Notes: generated by a model from the sequence alone, not told the origin. DNA of 64,000 bases from Phlebiopsis flavidoalba (GCA_035772785.1 JAOCPU010000014.1:434001-498000), one strand, 5' to 3'; shown: positions 9,914 through 22,551, counted from the stretch's first letter. Numbers and translations: made by a program.

Positions 9914-12446
9914 ATGCCTCCCCGCATATTCCTGAATGAATTCATGAAAGTCAAGGGACGCTTGCCTGCAAACTCCTATAGCCGATTTCTCTTCTGTGGC
10001 CCGAGCCCGGTCAATTGATGACATGTGCTGTTCCTTTGTGAGTTTTCAACATTCCTTGCTCTACAAGCGCCTCATTATCCACAGATTAAGGCCACCAGAG
10101 AGTCGGGTATTTGTGCCACCATTCAACTGTATCAGGCAAAAACTACTCGAAGACGGGAAGAGGAAGACAGCCTGGATCAGTATTACGAGCGTCCTCCAAA
10201 CTCTTCCGGAAGCGAGCCAGAATACCCATTACCTACCATTCGTCACAGTGCTTGTCCTGCCATAGGTGTCCGCAAGAAACCTTGGACAGGTAAGTCCGGC
10301 AAGACTTCCAGCGTTCCCAACAAGAAGGACTCCCGGAGGGGCGCTGTCATATTACAATTTCTCCACGAACGTACTCGATATCGAAGTTGTACACGACTCG
10401 GAAGCCGACCCCTTCGAGGATCCCCCGGAAGATGCGCCTCTACTAACGTCATCCTCACCTCTCCATTTGTCGCCTGCGTCGAAAGCTCCCCCTTCAGGGT
10501 TGCGCGCACCTTCACCTCCCATTCAGTCATCTCCTGTTATACCATCAGGTCGACCCGGGAATGGGCTAACGCCGCCTTCGCCAGACTCCGTAGCCGTAGC
10601 ATCACCCCACACCACCGATCGCTCAACAAGCTGGCCCGTCCTCCGACCCCCAGAGATACCTCCAGCTCTTCTTCATCGTATTATACATCCTTCGAGCGAA
10701 ACAATATCGAGGCCGAGGTTTTTCGTGCACGTCTCGTCGGACATGTCAGGGCTGAATTCTCGCGCGTCAGCACCGCCTGTTCATCTTCCAAATCGTGCTT
10801 TATTGGCCCTCTCGCGCGATTCATACTCTGGGATCACTCAGGGGCAATTGTCACAGAACGTTTGCGATTATGTCGAGGATGCAGAAATACTTGCCGAATT
10901 TCTTTGGCGATATAATCATATGGACGCATGAACAACGTGGATTCGACCCCAACGTCAAAACCGCAACGGCCGTCGAGAAGAAGTGTTTCGAAGATGCAGT
11001 CTCCACTCTCTTAGGCGAGATGAAGGCCGGTGAAAGGGGCGGAGCTCCCGTGCGTACACTTCCAGGAGCCGAGCTCACACTGGATGAAAGCCGCACTTAT
11101 CCCACGCGGAAGATTCGTGTCACTGATCCCGTAACTCGTAAAAGCACAGAACTCATCGTGCGGAGGCCATTCTCGGAAACGCTCTCATTTCTGGGGACGC
11201 TCTACACGTGCTTACGTCGCATACGATCTGGAAAGTAAAAACGTCTTCTGTGTCTCAAGGATACATGGAGGGCTACACCATACTGACCTTCGTCCGACGT
11301 CAAAAATATTTCGAGAACTGAAACGCCACGGTGTACCACATGTTCCTGAAGTTATCTACGGCGGAGACGTGCGTGCGAGCAATAGGCGTCCGCAAGAAAC
11401 TCTCTCGCAGATATACGCCGTCGCACAAGGAGGATTGCGGGTCACTACGTCGCATTCTCGATAAACACGTTCATCATTGCCTCGTGCAAGAGATTGCTTA
11501 CCCACCGTCAAGAGTGCAGTGGACGAAAAGGAATACATACAAGTATTACGTGACGTTCTAGTCGGTGCGTTCATTCTTTTCTTGCTGAGCTGAAGATCGG
11601 TTAAGCTCTTTTGCTCGTTGGTAGCAATCGAATCATCCTACGAACTCGCAGGTCTCATACATCGCGACGTAAGCTTCCGCAAACATCATGATCACGTCGA
11701 ATGGGCGCGGTGTCCTCAACGACTGGGACCATGCTGGCCAGAAAGATAACCTGGTCAGTGGTTTGTGGTAAGTGTTCATCGCCGATTTAGCCTCGTCGAG
11801 CCCTCATGTTTCGGAAGGGTACTTGGGCGTTTCATGTCAATCTCCCTCCTCAGATACCCCGACAAACTCCATAATTTAGTCGACGATCTAGAGTCTCTAT
11901 TCTGGGTCCTGGCATTATGTGCGCCCTTCTTCGTTTCGTTTTGAGCCCGACCAGTGGTACGATGAGGACAAGGAAATGTTCGACTACCGATCCAAGGACG
12001 CAAAAGGCCGTACTATCGGGGGCTCCCGAAAGCTTATCATGCTCACTGATGGGCGTTTCGATGAGATTCAGTACGCATGCCCGGCACTACAACAACTGGT
12101 CACAAAAACTGTGGCCGCCTATGGTCGGAATATCAGCTTGCAACCGACAAGCGGCTTCATCGTCCACAACCAGCGGACAAGGTCAACAAGGAAGGTACAA
12201 AAAGGAGAAAAAGACAGCACACAACGGACTCGTTCAAAAAAACTGTGGAGCTTGTTTCTCGTCCAGCGTTTTGGATTCGAACAGTTTACCACAGCCTTGG
12301 TGCAGACTGAGACGTGCTGTACACACGGATTGTCTGGGGGTTCGACTACCAAACGCAAACGCAGGGCTGGGGAATCTTACGATGATATCCCGGTCGATGT
12401 TCAACACACTTTACGCCGGTCCAAACGATTGAAACGAAACTCGTGA
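9914..12446 (+). pseudogene. FunK1 fungal-type protein kinase, copy B
   Basis: The start 'MPPRIFLNEFMK' (9914) matches the family N-terminus. A frameshift follows, then 'ADFSSVARARSIDDMC'. An intron starts GTGAGT near 10040 and ends CAG near 10084. Further on come 'YNFSTNVLDIEVVHDSEADP' (about 10360), 'RFILWDHSGAIVTE' (about 10830), 'GFDPNVKTATAVEKK', 'LPGAELTLDESRTYPTRKI' and 'ELIVRRPFSET' (11100-11180), then 'EVIYGGDV'. The catalytic loop HRD is at 11660-11668, 'LNDWDHAG' at 11715-11738 and 'DDLESLFWVL' at 11882-11911. A final clean ORF (11919-12446) ends in basic 'RRSKRLKRNS'. Kinase motifs are conserved, but frame changes occur at least five times, including just after the HRD. As written no full-length kinase is possible. 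Confidence 0.85.
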
Positions 12447-12800
12447 CGCAATCAGTATTCCTGTCTCATGTACTAAATAAATCCACTATACAATGGTCAT
12501 ATATATCCTTCTGTGTTTTCTCTCTGGACGCCCTATTTGGGTCAAGGTGCCAACCTAGGAAGTCTCGTTATTGTGTCAAACGTGACTTGCAAGCTCTAAG
12601 ACGTGTACACAATCGCGAGACACGAGTAATGTGTATACGCCAAATTTTGAATCAATAATCTATACGGGTACACTACAAAAGGAGATTAGAGTGAACCGCG
12701 TCGAACTCCTATGGTACATCAAGCCGAGGGTAAGGATGTCCCCGCCTTGCAGTGGTACTAGAATTTCTATGCAGACGATAATCCGGCAATTTTCTGGTCA
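12447..12800. other. Convergent intergenic gap
   Basis: The gap lies between the ends of FunK1 B (+) and FunK1 D (-). No gene, repeat or clear terminator was seen. Confidence 0.4.
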
Positions 12801-15285
12801 CTATTTTCTCGATTTCGTCGATTTCACCTTTTTCTTAGGCCTCAGGTTGGAAGTCGTTTCGGTATCGTCCGTGTCTTGTGCACTTCTTCTCGGATGCTTG
12901 ACCAGACTGGAGCCAGACTCATGCGAGAAGTTTTGCGACGGATTTTGCTTAGCGTCCCGGAGTCGATGAATTTTTTCCTTAGTATTTGGATCACGATTCG
13001 CTGATTCCGCCACATCAATTATGCGATGTGCGTCGTTCACAGTCCGAGGGGGACATCGGTCTGGCACGATGTCATCTGCAAGCCATCCCGGCTGCGAGAG
13101 AGCGTGTTCAAGCCTTTCGATCCACCAGTCTGGCTCCCCACGTCAACACTTGAAGATTCATCACGATCTCCCGCGTTTCCTACGGCTTGAAGGCCAGCAG
13201 CCCTTTGGGGGATGATATGGTCTGCCCACTGATCCGAGAGCTCCTTGAGCAAAGCTTTTAGTGGCTCGCATTTGAAGGGAACTGTGTCGAGGTGAATGAC
13301 CCTCCATGAGAAGTATTTTCTTGATGATCCCACCCGTAGTCATCACGTTGCCAGTTCGGTGGATAGCCGTCCTCGTTTTGGTCGAACAGGTCGAAGCCGC
13401 TGAGAAAATGGGGGTCTTCATGATTGCAGAAATGAAGGGCCGTGTATACCAGTACCCCACCACATCGACTCCAAGTCGTCAATGAGCAGGTGCTGGGTCC
13501 TTTTTCCCGCAAGAAGTTTCCATCCCCATAAATTGCCAGGTGGTCTATAGCCGCGGATAATAAGTTGTAGAAGGTATGAGAGCCGATAGTGGTTATTAGA
13601 TGGACTCTTACACTAAAAAATGCGGCATGGCCCTCGTCCTGAGTATCGATGCGCCCCACATGATCCCAGTCATTCAAGATACCTTGGACATCGCCTGTCG
13701 CAGTTGTTATAAACAAAACATTTGCGAACGCAGAAATATCGCGATGCTTGAGACCGGCTTTTGAAGCTTCCTTTATACCTAAAAATTAAGCGCTATTCAA
13801 GTAGATGCACTTGACACAAGTTGACAATGTAATCGACTTACACGCAGCAATATCCCGCATAACCTTGACCAGCTGTTCTGAGCTCTGCAAGCCATCCAAA
13901 CTGCATGCTATCTCTTGAACGATTCGACCATGCACGTAGTCTCTAATATCGGGACTATGTGGCGCCAATCCTGCTCTGGGAAGCTGGGGTTCAGGGTCGA
14001 CTGGACGTTGCACACAGCATCGTCGCTGACTAGTCCGCCACATATGGGGGCCAGGATGTACTTCGTCTTCGCTTCCTCGAGTTATCGGTAGGCCTCCAAC
14101 TCTGACAGAGTGGTCTTATGAGAGACCCACCAAGTATCCTTGAGGAACAAGAGGCGCTCTTCTTGTAAGTGTCGTATGCGAGATATGACTTAGTGCCCTC
14201 GACCTGCTATAGCACGAGTGACGTAGAACGGTGCTCCAATGAGAGTAGCTTCGGGGCGGCCTGCTGTGGCCGCCCTTATAGTCTGGACACACAAGCAACC
14301 TTGCACACCGGGTATGATCGGTCTTGAGTACGTTCCGTCAAAGCCTTGGCTCTAGCCGCGCCTAAGCTAGCGCTTCCATGGGTCCCGAAATCGGCCACTG
14401 CCGCGGTGAATGTCAGTCGTTCCTCCGAGGTGGCCGTGAACACAGTGTTATCCCAACCACGCTGCGTTTCTGTAGCATTGACGAATCTCCACAAGAACGT
14501 CATCAAAATCTTCGGGTGATCAATAATGTCGAACGCCTGGGTGACCACTTGTCCAGCGCGGTCCCAGTAGATGAGTCTGGCGTGGCGAGCAACAACACTA
14601 TCTGATACACAAAACACCGTGGCTGATGCTTGAGCTGTCGGTCAGCATACATGGCTAGCTGACCTCTCGTGTTCCGCGCGCCTTGACTAGTCGTCTCAAA
14701 CATTGATTCGGGTTCTCCTGGTTTCCCGTCGTCAAATGGGTCGTCCGTGTAGTTGAATTTGAGCTCTATACAGAGGGCAGTATTGATATCGTCATGTGGT
14801 GCCTCAGTAACCTCGAGTAGACGCATTTTCCGTTTATTCTTCGGGAGCGGCGGGGTTATACGCAAGCTAAGGTCGGGTCTCAATTGATGGGAGCTGGTTT
14901 TTTTTGTCCGCTGATATCAGAAGTCGACGTTGTGAGGAAATCTGACTTTCCCGAGAGCTTGCGTCTGTAAGATGATTAACGCAATTGCTAGCAAAGACGA
15001 AACAAGAGCACTCACGAAGAACTTGTACATCTCACTTTCGTCCTTTGCCTCGTTCAGACAGTCGAAATTTGCGTTCGGTACACTGTCAGTCCCAGATTGT
15101 TCAGATTGTTGGCCGATAGGAAGTCGGTCGTCAATGAACGCCATGGGTTCCACAGGCCCACGCCAGTGTCCTCTGGTTACATTGACATATTCCAGTCGCG
15201 CATCCGTAGCCTTCTTTTTTTCGGTTTCATAGCCAGTAATTTGTCTTCCCTTCACTGGCGTTGAAAGAAGACGGGGTGCCGACAT
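12801..15285 (-). pseudogene. FunK1 fungal-type protein kinase, copy D
   Basis: This is the second FunK1 type, with a different N-terminus: exon 1 starts 'MSAPRLLSTPVKGRQ' (15285) and ends 'ESEMYKFF' at a GTGAGT intron whose acceptor lies near 14970. Next come 'ALCIELKFNYTDDPFDD' and 'ARNTRGQLAMYADRQ' (14883-14503), 'RLIYWDRAGQVVTQAFD' and 'LMTFLWRFVNATETQRGWD' (14617-14276). The N-lobe (about 14330-14040) is badly frame-shifted. Then 'DYVHGRIVQEIACSL' and 'VMRDIAA' precede an intron. The loop 'LKHRDIS' (about 13750) is followed by 'AFANVLF', where GN is expected, and 'GILNDWDHVG' is near 13665. The C-terminus is lysine-rich ('RPKKKVKSTKSRK'). The HRD and DWD residues survive, but the frame is broken repeatedly. 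Confidence 0.8.
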
Positions 15286-15817
15286 TATGGTGGGGTGGGG
15301 TCAGGGGAGTGGACGCACTTGAACAGAGGGAACGTGGAATGACCATAAGTAGAAAAGCGCGGAGATGGTGATTCGCGGAGTCGAACCCAGAGCAGCTTGA
15401 GATCAGGGTGGCCTATCACCTAGTCATTCCAGACTGTTCAGTATAGATCGACCTTTGCTATCGATCACAAACATGTCTAATGCCGATATTTCGGTGTAGA
15501 AGTGCAGCGCTATTATACGCTTCTCTGATAACTGTGCAGCAATTTTCAGTTACGACAGGGCATGCATCCTCATAAACGGATCGCACCCTTCAGTGCGTCG
15601 TTGTAGCATCTACAGAAACTTCACTGCATGTAGCGAGCTCTTTGTCTGATAGGCGATGTCTTGCACAATACGGTGGTTAATGTATCAGCCGTATGAATAA
15701 TCGGGATACAAAACTGGTGTGGCTGAGCTAGTACATGAGGGAGAAAGTATATTGAATCACAAACGAGAGCAAGACTAATGGTACAGAGCTGCTTCGCAAT
15801 ATTGAGGTCATTCCGCC
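15286..15817. other. Intergenic between FunK1 D and C
   Basis: No gene is recognised. At 15366-15430 the minus strand carries 'GGTTCGACTCCGCG', a B-box-like match, but no tRNA fold could be drawn. The segment 15600-15700 contains a decayed second match to the FunK1 'VQDIAY' region ('gatgtcttgcacaatacgg'), suggesting a fragment of another copy. Confidence 0.35.
15600..15700 (-). pseudogene. Isolated FunK1 fragment
   Basis: The plus-strand sequence around 15640-15690 ('tgataggcgatgtcttgcacaatacggtgg') closely parallels 2440-2470 of copy A, which encodes the 'HHRIVQDIAYP' segment on the minus strand. It lies outside the collinear body of copy C and directly past its stop codon. It is therefore either a truncated further copy or a local duplication. 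Only this short stretch can be aligned by eye. Confidence 0.45.
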
Positions 15818-18498
15818 TTACAGACCAAGCTTGCGCCTCTTGCTGCGTGTGAGACGTGCGTTGCACTCTTCGTCAACCTCTGCTGGTCGCTTTCGGATTT
15901 CCGGAAGATTTGGAAGGAGAGTTATTGCTGAGGTCGCGCATAGGAGAGCTTTCGATGCCGCGTCGCCTGCAGGCGGAGACAGCGCCCGCCCTGGTGTCGA
16001 TGTCGAAGCACGTTCCAGGAAACCTTGGAGGCTAGAGCCGGCGTCTTGGGAATTGGGTCTTGGCGCGAGCTCACTGGTCTCGCACAATGATCTCAGAACG
16101 GCCGCGTATCTGGCAAGCCCAAAAGACGTGATCAGCAGCTGTCGTGAGGTGCGTCCGTGTGTCCAGTTGCTCGCGAGTGCTGGCCGTTGGGCTTGGAGAC
16201 GATATCTTCCTATCGCGTAGTACAAAATTTCAAACCAGAAAACGAGTTGTGAGTCGCGAAGGAAACTCTGTGAAGAATTGGACATGGTGAAGCGGAAGCA
16301 TCCAACTGGGTGGCATTCTCGATCCAGTTTCGCTTATGAACTCTACCGCCAATTTTACGCCCATTATCGTTGAGACCTTGCCAGTCGAAGACGTGGAGAG
16401 GACTTCTTGTCCAGGTACAGCGCGAATAGCTTCATAGAGCCAAAAAGAAAGCACCCAATAGAGACCTTCCAAGTCATCGGCAATATTGTGGAGCTTCCCG
16501 GCGTTAGAAAGCAAAGGAACACAGACATAAAAACGCCATGTGCCCTAATGATAAACCAGATGCGTTTAGAATATCCATGACCAAATAACAGTAACTCACG
16601 ACGCCTCGCGCCAACACTCATTTTTTTTGCCCGCGTGATCCCAATCGTTCAGTACGCCTCGACCCATTAACTGTCAATCATTACGTTCCCAATACTACAA
16701 ATCACGGATGTAGAAGGCACAGCTTTACTATATGCCGTTGCTTCCGACATAGCTGGCTATCCAAGGCGAAATGAGCCGCGAGAAGTAAAAGTGGAAGATG
16801 TTCTCACCCAGAAGTACATCATGTAATACCCTGTAGGAAACTCCCTCCGGTGCAGTACTACGCTCTCTACACGGATAGTGCAATATCTTGTACGATACGA
16901 TGGGTGGACGTATCGATCGTGGGCGTAATTCGTTGCGCGCGCATTCATCTTCTCCGACTGCATAGACTTGTGTCAAAGTTTCTTGCAACGGTTGACCTTC
17001 TGGCTGTACATCCCCACCGAACAAAAGATTAGGGATGTGCGGTACCTTGTGCTTCTCGAGATCGTTGTACGTCTGAGACTCGACGAGCAGTTTTGGGTGA
17101 TCTATACCGACCCACGTGTCCTTCAAGAAAACCAGACGGTCCTGCTTGAGATCATAAGCAATGTAGCTCGAGTGGCACGGCACCGAATACGTGACAAGAA
17201 TCAGACAGTGGTCGTCCAACGACAACCTCTGTCAGATCTTCCCGACTAGCATCTGTAATGTGGATTTTCCACAATGGCCATCCCTTCGTGTCTTCTAAGA
17301 CTCGCTTCGGCGTTGGGTAAGCTGCGTGTCGGGATTCCGTTCTTAGATCCGGCCTTCATGTCCCAAACGAAATCCTTGAGCGCAGTCTTTGAACAGCATT
17401 TTTTCGCGAAGATTGGCTATGGTAACCGTGGGATCAAGACCACGCTGTTCATCGGTTAGATGAGCGAACCGCCAAAAGAATTCGGAAAGTATGTCGGGCT
17501 GCGTGACATAGTCAAAACGCTCGGTTGATATCGCGCCCGAGCGTTCCCAGCGAATAAATCGAGCCCAGCGGTCGAATATGACGAGTTGAAGGAAGAAGAT
17601 ACGGTGATTTCGAGTAAATTGCAACGCGGCGTGAGCGATGAGGGATTCGCGAAAGGCAGTACTTTCAGATGCTAGGGTTTTCATAAACAGTTGATAGAAC
17701 TCTGCGCTTGATGATGACGACTGCGCGACTTCTGACGCGTTGGTGACTGCCAGGGTTCAGGGGCGCTCTGATGTTTGAGCCGGGTCTCCATGCGCGATGG
17801 TCCTGAGAAGTTCGGAGAGTCGACGGAGGATTGTTGGTGACGAGCCGGTTTTTCGGGCCCAAGGGTTTATTTAGCGCCTGAGGGAGTTGACTCGTACTGG
17901 AATGGAGCTCGTAGGGAGTGGCGGCGAGTGCGTCCGGACCGAAGATGCAGGAGAAAGCTGCGAAGCAAAGCTAGAAGACTCGTCGTCGTATGGGTCGGTT
18001 GAACGGATCCGCTTACACAGCCCGGTGCTGGACCTCAATATCGAGAAGAGCGTAGCATAGTCATAGGATTCAACGACGTCGACCTTCTTTTTGGCTCCTT
18101 TCCGTGGCCGCAGGTCGCATTCGGGGCTGCAAAGTGCGGGGAAATGGCCATATTTGAATTTATACCTGATCCCTTCCCCGCTGCAGAATCATCGATCTCG
18201 CTGGATGCAAGATACTCCACGATGTCGTAGTCACTTCGCTATGCCACTGCTTCTGCGTTCTGGTTCTGAAAGAAACGCATACCAGGACAGCTCTTGGACT
18301 TCAATAGCTCGGACCTTGAACCCGATGTGAGCGAAGTATGTTGAAGATTTGCACTGGCACTTACCAGAGCCTTGCACATATCTGGTACTGAGTTTCTTGA
18401 GGGACACTTTCGATGTAAATCATATGCGGCGGTTGTCGCAGGCGGATGGACCTCACGTAGGTTTCATGAAGTCTTCTAAGAATCCGTTCGGGTGGCAT
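15818..18498 (-). pseudogene. FunK1 fungal-type protein kinase, copy C
   Basis: This copy is closest to copy A. The ATG at 18498 gives 'MPPE', and after a one-base shift 'GFLEDFMKPT' follows; an intron starts GTAAGT near 18365. Segments in order: a 'CPGMRFFQ'-like region (about 18290), 'MEYLASSEIDDSAAGKG' (18220), 'DRWARFIRWERSGAISTE' and 'LSEFFWRFAHLTDEQRGLDP' (17684-17343), 'SSYIAYDLKQDRLVFLKDTW', 'IPNLLFGGDVQ' and 'TLTQVYAVGEDE' (17225-16900). In the catalytic loop (about 16709-16690) an extra base disrupts HRD, though 'GNVMIDS' and 'LNDWDHAG' can be read. 'ADDLEGLYWVLS' lies near 16470. The end is 'LTRSKRRKLGL' at 15818. At least five frame changes are present. Confidence 0.85.
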
Positions 18499-19113
18499 CG
18501 CGCCCTACGAAACAGCCAGTTCGGTGCGTGTGCATGGGTGGATTGATATGAGAAAGCGCAACAGATATTCAAGGCCAAAGTTCACAGAGGATGAATGTAA
18601 ACAAGAGAGGATGGATTGATGTGGTGAGGGAGGAAGTGATGTCGACGAGCCATCACTGAACAAAGTCGGCCACAGCGCTAACATCACCGTGCCCGCGTGT
18701 AGTTCCCAAACATTCTCACGCTGATTGCGCGCCGACTCAATCATGGCATAGTGCACGAGGGAGCAAGTAGCCGTCGTCGCCGCACTCTCTTGAGATTCCC
18801 TGCACACACTACAGTCATGCCACTGTTGTCTGGTCGGGGAATCACGTCAACTCGTAGACGATTATTGGCTAGTCTGTCACACACATAACGCGCTGGACCC
18901 TACTTACTACTACTACTTCAAAGACCGATGCTCGAGTAATTATATGATTTCACATAGCAATAAGTTCCTCAACTTTCTGTGTGATCTACTCACAGTCTTT
19001 GCTACCGACTACAGGCCGGGGAAGCATTATGCTTACATCTGTGTAGATCTTGCTACAGATATATCTCATGTCAGTGCTACTAGTCGTATGAAAGTGGTGC
19101 TGCATCACATCGT
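18499..19113. other. Intergenic between FunK1 C and F
   Basis: This is the promoter side of copy C and the downstream side of copy F, both on the minus strand. No gene or repeat was recognised. Confidence 0.4.
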
Positions 19114-21640
19114 TTAGTACGCTAGCTCGGTGGCGAGTCGTTTACTTGATACAGCAGTCTTTTCGCCAGACATGTAGGACGACCACCCTGCGACTTTCTT
19201 GATCGGGTCGTTCTCTGAAGCCCTTCGATCACGCTTCTTGATATGTCTCCTACGCATGCCTGGATCGACCGACACAGCAGAAAGAGCGCGACTTTGTAGA
19301 GCCCAGGCTAGATGACTCTTCCGCAGGATCGAAACCTTTGTTGACCATGGTAGATGGATAGCGAAAGGTTCGTGGATGGTGCTGGTATGGCCACTGCCGT
19401 TTTCTCCGAAGAGACCAGGGTTGTCTGCGGTCTGCCAGTCGACGCATCAATGTGACTAGCATCGAATCGCAAATATGCTAGGGCATCCATCTGTCCCACG
19501 TTGGCGAACTGCGGACACTGGAGGAAAGATATCGTTCACAACATCGTTTTCGTTCCCACTTGCCGGTGTCAAGGAATCGCCCCAATGTTTTGATCCACCA
19601 GTCGGGGCTGGAAAGTTGATCTCGTGTATCCTGGTACTTGCTCAGCTCGTCTTGACCGTATGTCTTGAAGCCTCTGTAACGATAGTACATCTCATGCTTT
19701 TCCAGAAGGTGGTCCAAGAGGTCTCGATATCCCGCAGAAGCAAATGGAAGGTTTCGAAGCGCGCTAGTATCCTTCAGCAGCTCTTTCTTTGCCCGAGGCG
19801 CGAAAAGGCCAGTAGTGATTGTCCCATGAACGAGAGTTTCGCGGCCCGGGCCGAAGGGGTCATTGTTGAGAAGGATTGTTCGATTTGGATGAGACACATG
19901 GTGAATCCCAAAAATGAACGAGTGCCCAGGAAGGTGGATTCCAGATCGTCAATGAGCTCGTGTATCTTGGTGGGTTCTTCTAACAGACCCGATTCAAGGA
20001 GCTTGACATCATGCACTGGTGAGTGAGCTGCGTCATTTCGATCGCGCAACGTTTATCAATACGGGGAATAGAATTAAGCCAAGGACATGATTCACTTACG
20101 ATGTGGAAAGGGGACTGTGCATCGTAAGCTTGGTGACCTGTATCGAATCGGTCCCAGCCTGTCAAGACACCTTTGACGCCGACTTCTGTTTCGTCGACAT
20201 CAGTGAAAACGAACATAATGTTCTTGACGTTAACATTGCGATGGAGAAGACCCAGCCGAGCCTAGATATGCATCTTTGATGGCTGCAAATGGAGTAAGCT
20301 CCCGAATGCTGAACGTATTGTGGTACGCAATACCCACCTTTGATGATATCGCGCACCACGACGACGGCCCTGTCGAGAGCTAGTCAAGCAGTTTCATGGG
20401 GTATCCCACATCTTCAACTGTTCTACAGTGTCGAAACATCCCAAATGTAGCATTGCATGGTGCTCGCCAAGGAAGTGGTTTTGTGGCGACATTCATTGGA
20501 CGGTGGTTCGTTGTGCGGTACCGAGACCATGACGTCGCCTCGACAAGTCGCCTTGAGGACGTTCGAGACTCCGATATGCTTTAAAAGTGAGCAAGCATCC
20601 ATCTCTTGTAGGATGGTTGCATTCTCAACCCTCCACGAGTCCTTCAGCATCTTAAGATTGGCCGTGCTTGAGGTCATATGCGATGAACCAACGAGTTCCG
20701 CCCGGCCGATTGGACCAAGTTCCACGTGGAGTAGGCGCGACCTAGGAGGAATGGTACGTCCTGACAGGTGTACTTGTCCTTGACTTCGACTTTATGTACG
20801 GGAAACTCCTCGTTCAAAGCAATATCCGCCCAAGTAAGGTTGTCCCCTTTTCTGATTCTGCTGTCAGAGATGAGTGCGATAATGGCATTATAAAGTATCT
20901 CTCTCTCAGCAACAGCCCCAACCAGAGAGACAGAGTCATCCCAGCCTTGCATCTTCGGTGTCATGTGATAGAAATTCCACAGAAATTCCGCGAGATATTC
21001 GTTTTTTCACATAGTCGAAGGCCTCAGAGACAAGTGCACCAGAATGGTCCCAGCGGATAATACGAGTAAAACAATGTTGCCACAGACCAGAGCTTGCCAG
21101 ACGAAACAACGATGTTGATGGGAGAACTGTCCTCCACGTAATATTTTGCCAACTGGCCACGAGTCTTGCGTGCTTGGTCAGCGATACGTTCGAATGGTAA
21201 CTTCGTCGGGTGCTTGAAATTGTCTCTGAAGGGGTCCGCATCCGACTTGAGCTTGAACTCGATGGCGAGCGACGTGGTGGCGAAAGTCGAAAGCCTCGAT
21301 GAGGACCAGGCCACGGTCTTTTCCATTGCTTGGAGGGAGTGTCGCCTCCAAGGACTCGGATACCAATATCCGGGTCTCAAAGGAGAGGTGAGAGAGGAGC
21401 GGTCGGCACTGACAAGATCTCGATATTTTCACGCAGTAGACCATCACGAAGCGCCGCAATGACCTATGAGGGAAGACATCACAGAGTGCAGCAGTGGCGA
21501 GACGGCGTGCTACTCACAAAAGGCTCGTACATCTCGTTCTCAGTAGCTGCCTTGAGTACGGACGTCCAGTCGACCTTCGGAAGAGGCTTCTCGAGCTTGA
21601 CTTCCTTCGTATATTGTAGTCGGAATTCTTCGATAGTCAT
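19114..21640 (-). pseudogene. FunK1 copy F with both catalytic aspartates lost
   Basis: Exon 1 'MTIEEFRLQYTKEVKLEKPL' starts at 21640 and ends 'ATENEMYEPF' before a GTGAGT intron near 21515. Then follow 'LAIEFKLKSDADPFRDNFKH' and 'ADQARKTRGQLAKYY' (about 21300-21130), 'GALVSEAFDYVKK', 'MQGWDDSVSLVGAVAERE' and 'PFLLGRAYSTWNLV' (20964-20680). 'LKMLKDSWRVENATILQEMD' is near 20640. An intron with GTGGGT donor and CAG acceptor lies at about 20335-20285. The catalytic loop reads 'LLHRNVNVKNIMF' (HRD to HRN, 20242-20234), and the metal-binding motif reads 'VLTGWDRF' (NDWDHA to TGWDRF, about 20166). 'HELIDDLESTF' is near 19955, and the end is lysine-rich 'SSKRLATELAY' (19114). Frameshifts also occur. 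It is either a dead copy or a decayed pseudokinase. Confidence 0.8.
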
Positions 21641-22047
21641 TGCACCGACATGATATCCTCGGCCACTTGCTTACTGTATGTAAGGTTTTCTTTCCGTGCT
21701 GTTGGCTACCGTCCCTGTGGTGGGGACGTTTAACACCCGCGTGTGAGTGCCAGCGGCTGCGAAGGAACAGCTGCGGCCATAGAGATAGTATACAGTTGCT
21801 GTAGAAGAGTTGACGACGAGTATGGTGGCCGAACGCCAACAAGGTAGAGATGAAGAGGCGCCGAGCGCGTGGTCGCTCGTTTTAGTCTCAACGCTTTGAC
21901 CAAATGTCCTAATAAGTTAACCCCATCAGCGAGCCAAAAACGTGGTCCTTGGTGGTTAGTTAACAGCTCTGAATTCCTTTCTATTCCTGAGAAATTGTCC
22001 ATAGGAGCTATCGAAGCGTCTTCCCTAACGTTCTGCTGACAACTCGA
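21641..22047. other. Intergenic upstream of FunK1 F
   Basis: No gene was recognised. The region should contain the promoter of copy F, which is read leftward from 21640. Confidence 0.35.
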
Positions 22048-22551
22048 TTAGACACAAATATTCGTACTTAGCGGGAGATGTGTCTTGAGGGACGGTCTGA
22101 AAGTCGAGTGCTGTCGTTCAAGCATATTAAAGTCACAGACCACGGTATAATCGACAGAGCAGCCGTTCCCGTGTCTTGCGCGTGAGCGATCACAGACGTC
22201 GACGATTAGGCTGAGTGGGGTATATGAAGAAAGATCACACTTCAGGAATTTGACAACTCTGAAGTCGGTTATTTCGTGCTCAAGTCGGTTTATCGACCAT
22301 GATGAGTCGATAATTGTTAGGAGGTCTCGACCGAGCAGTAGATTGCTAAATTCACGATGAGAAGTCTTGACCCCCACGAACTCGCTTTTCAAGCTTGTCT
22401 CCGGGAGAGGAAGGACCATTGTGCTGTCAAAAGCCAAAACATAGGCAAGTATAAGCATGATGCATGGTGCAGAAATAGATGAAAACATTACGGTTCTGAT
22501 AGCGGGAGTACGGCTTAACATGCTGGTGCCGACGGGACAATTCGAACGCAT
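22048..22551 (-). CDS. Unrecognised 167-residue ORF
   Basis: An uninterrupted ORF with an N-terminal hydrophobic stretch 'CIMLILAYVLAF' (about residues 31-42) that could be a membrane segment or late signal anchor. A central 'LLLGRDLLTIID' loosely resembles the hydrophobic-Gly motif of retroviral-type aspartic proteases, but there is no accompanying DTG/DSG, so I do not assign that family. It stands alone between FunK1 F and the lactonohydrolase. It is one of the longer unbroken frames outside the kinases, but it may be a chance ORF. Confidence 0.2.
   Translation of the reverse strand: MRSNCPVGTSMLSRTPAIRTVMFSSISAPCIMLILAYVLAFDSTMVLPLPETSLKSEFVGVKTSHREFSNLLLGRDLLTIIDSSWSINRLEHEITDFRVVKFLKCDLSSYTPLSLIVDVCDRSRARHGNGCSVDYTVVCDFNMLERQHSTFRPSLKTHLPLSTNICV

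Noticed and set aside
15366..15430. tRNA gene on the minus strand
   Set aside because: Only the B-box-like GGTTCGACTCC fits; acceptor, anticodon and T stems do not pair.
22048..22551. Retroviral-type aspartic protease based on 'LLLGRDLL'
   Set aside because: No catalytic DTG/DSG triad is present; kept only as an unrecognised ORF.
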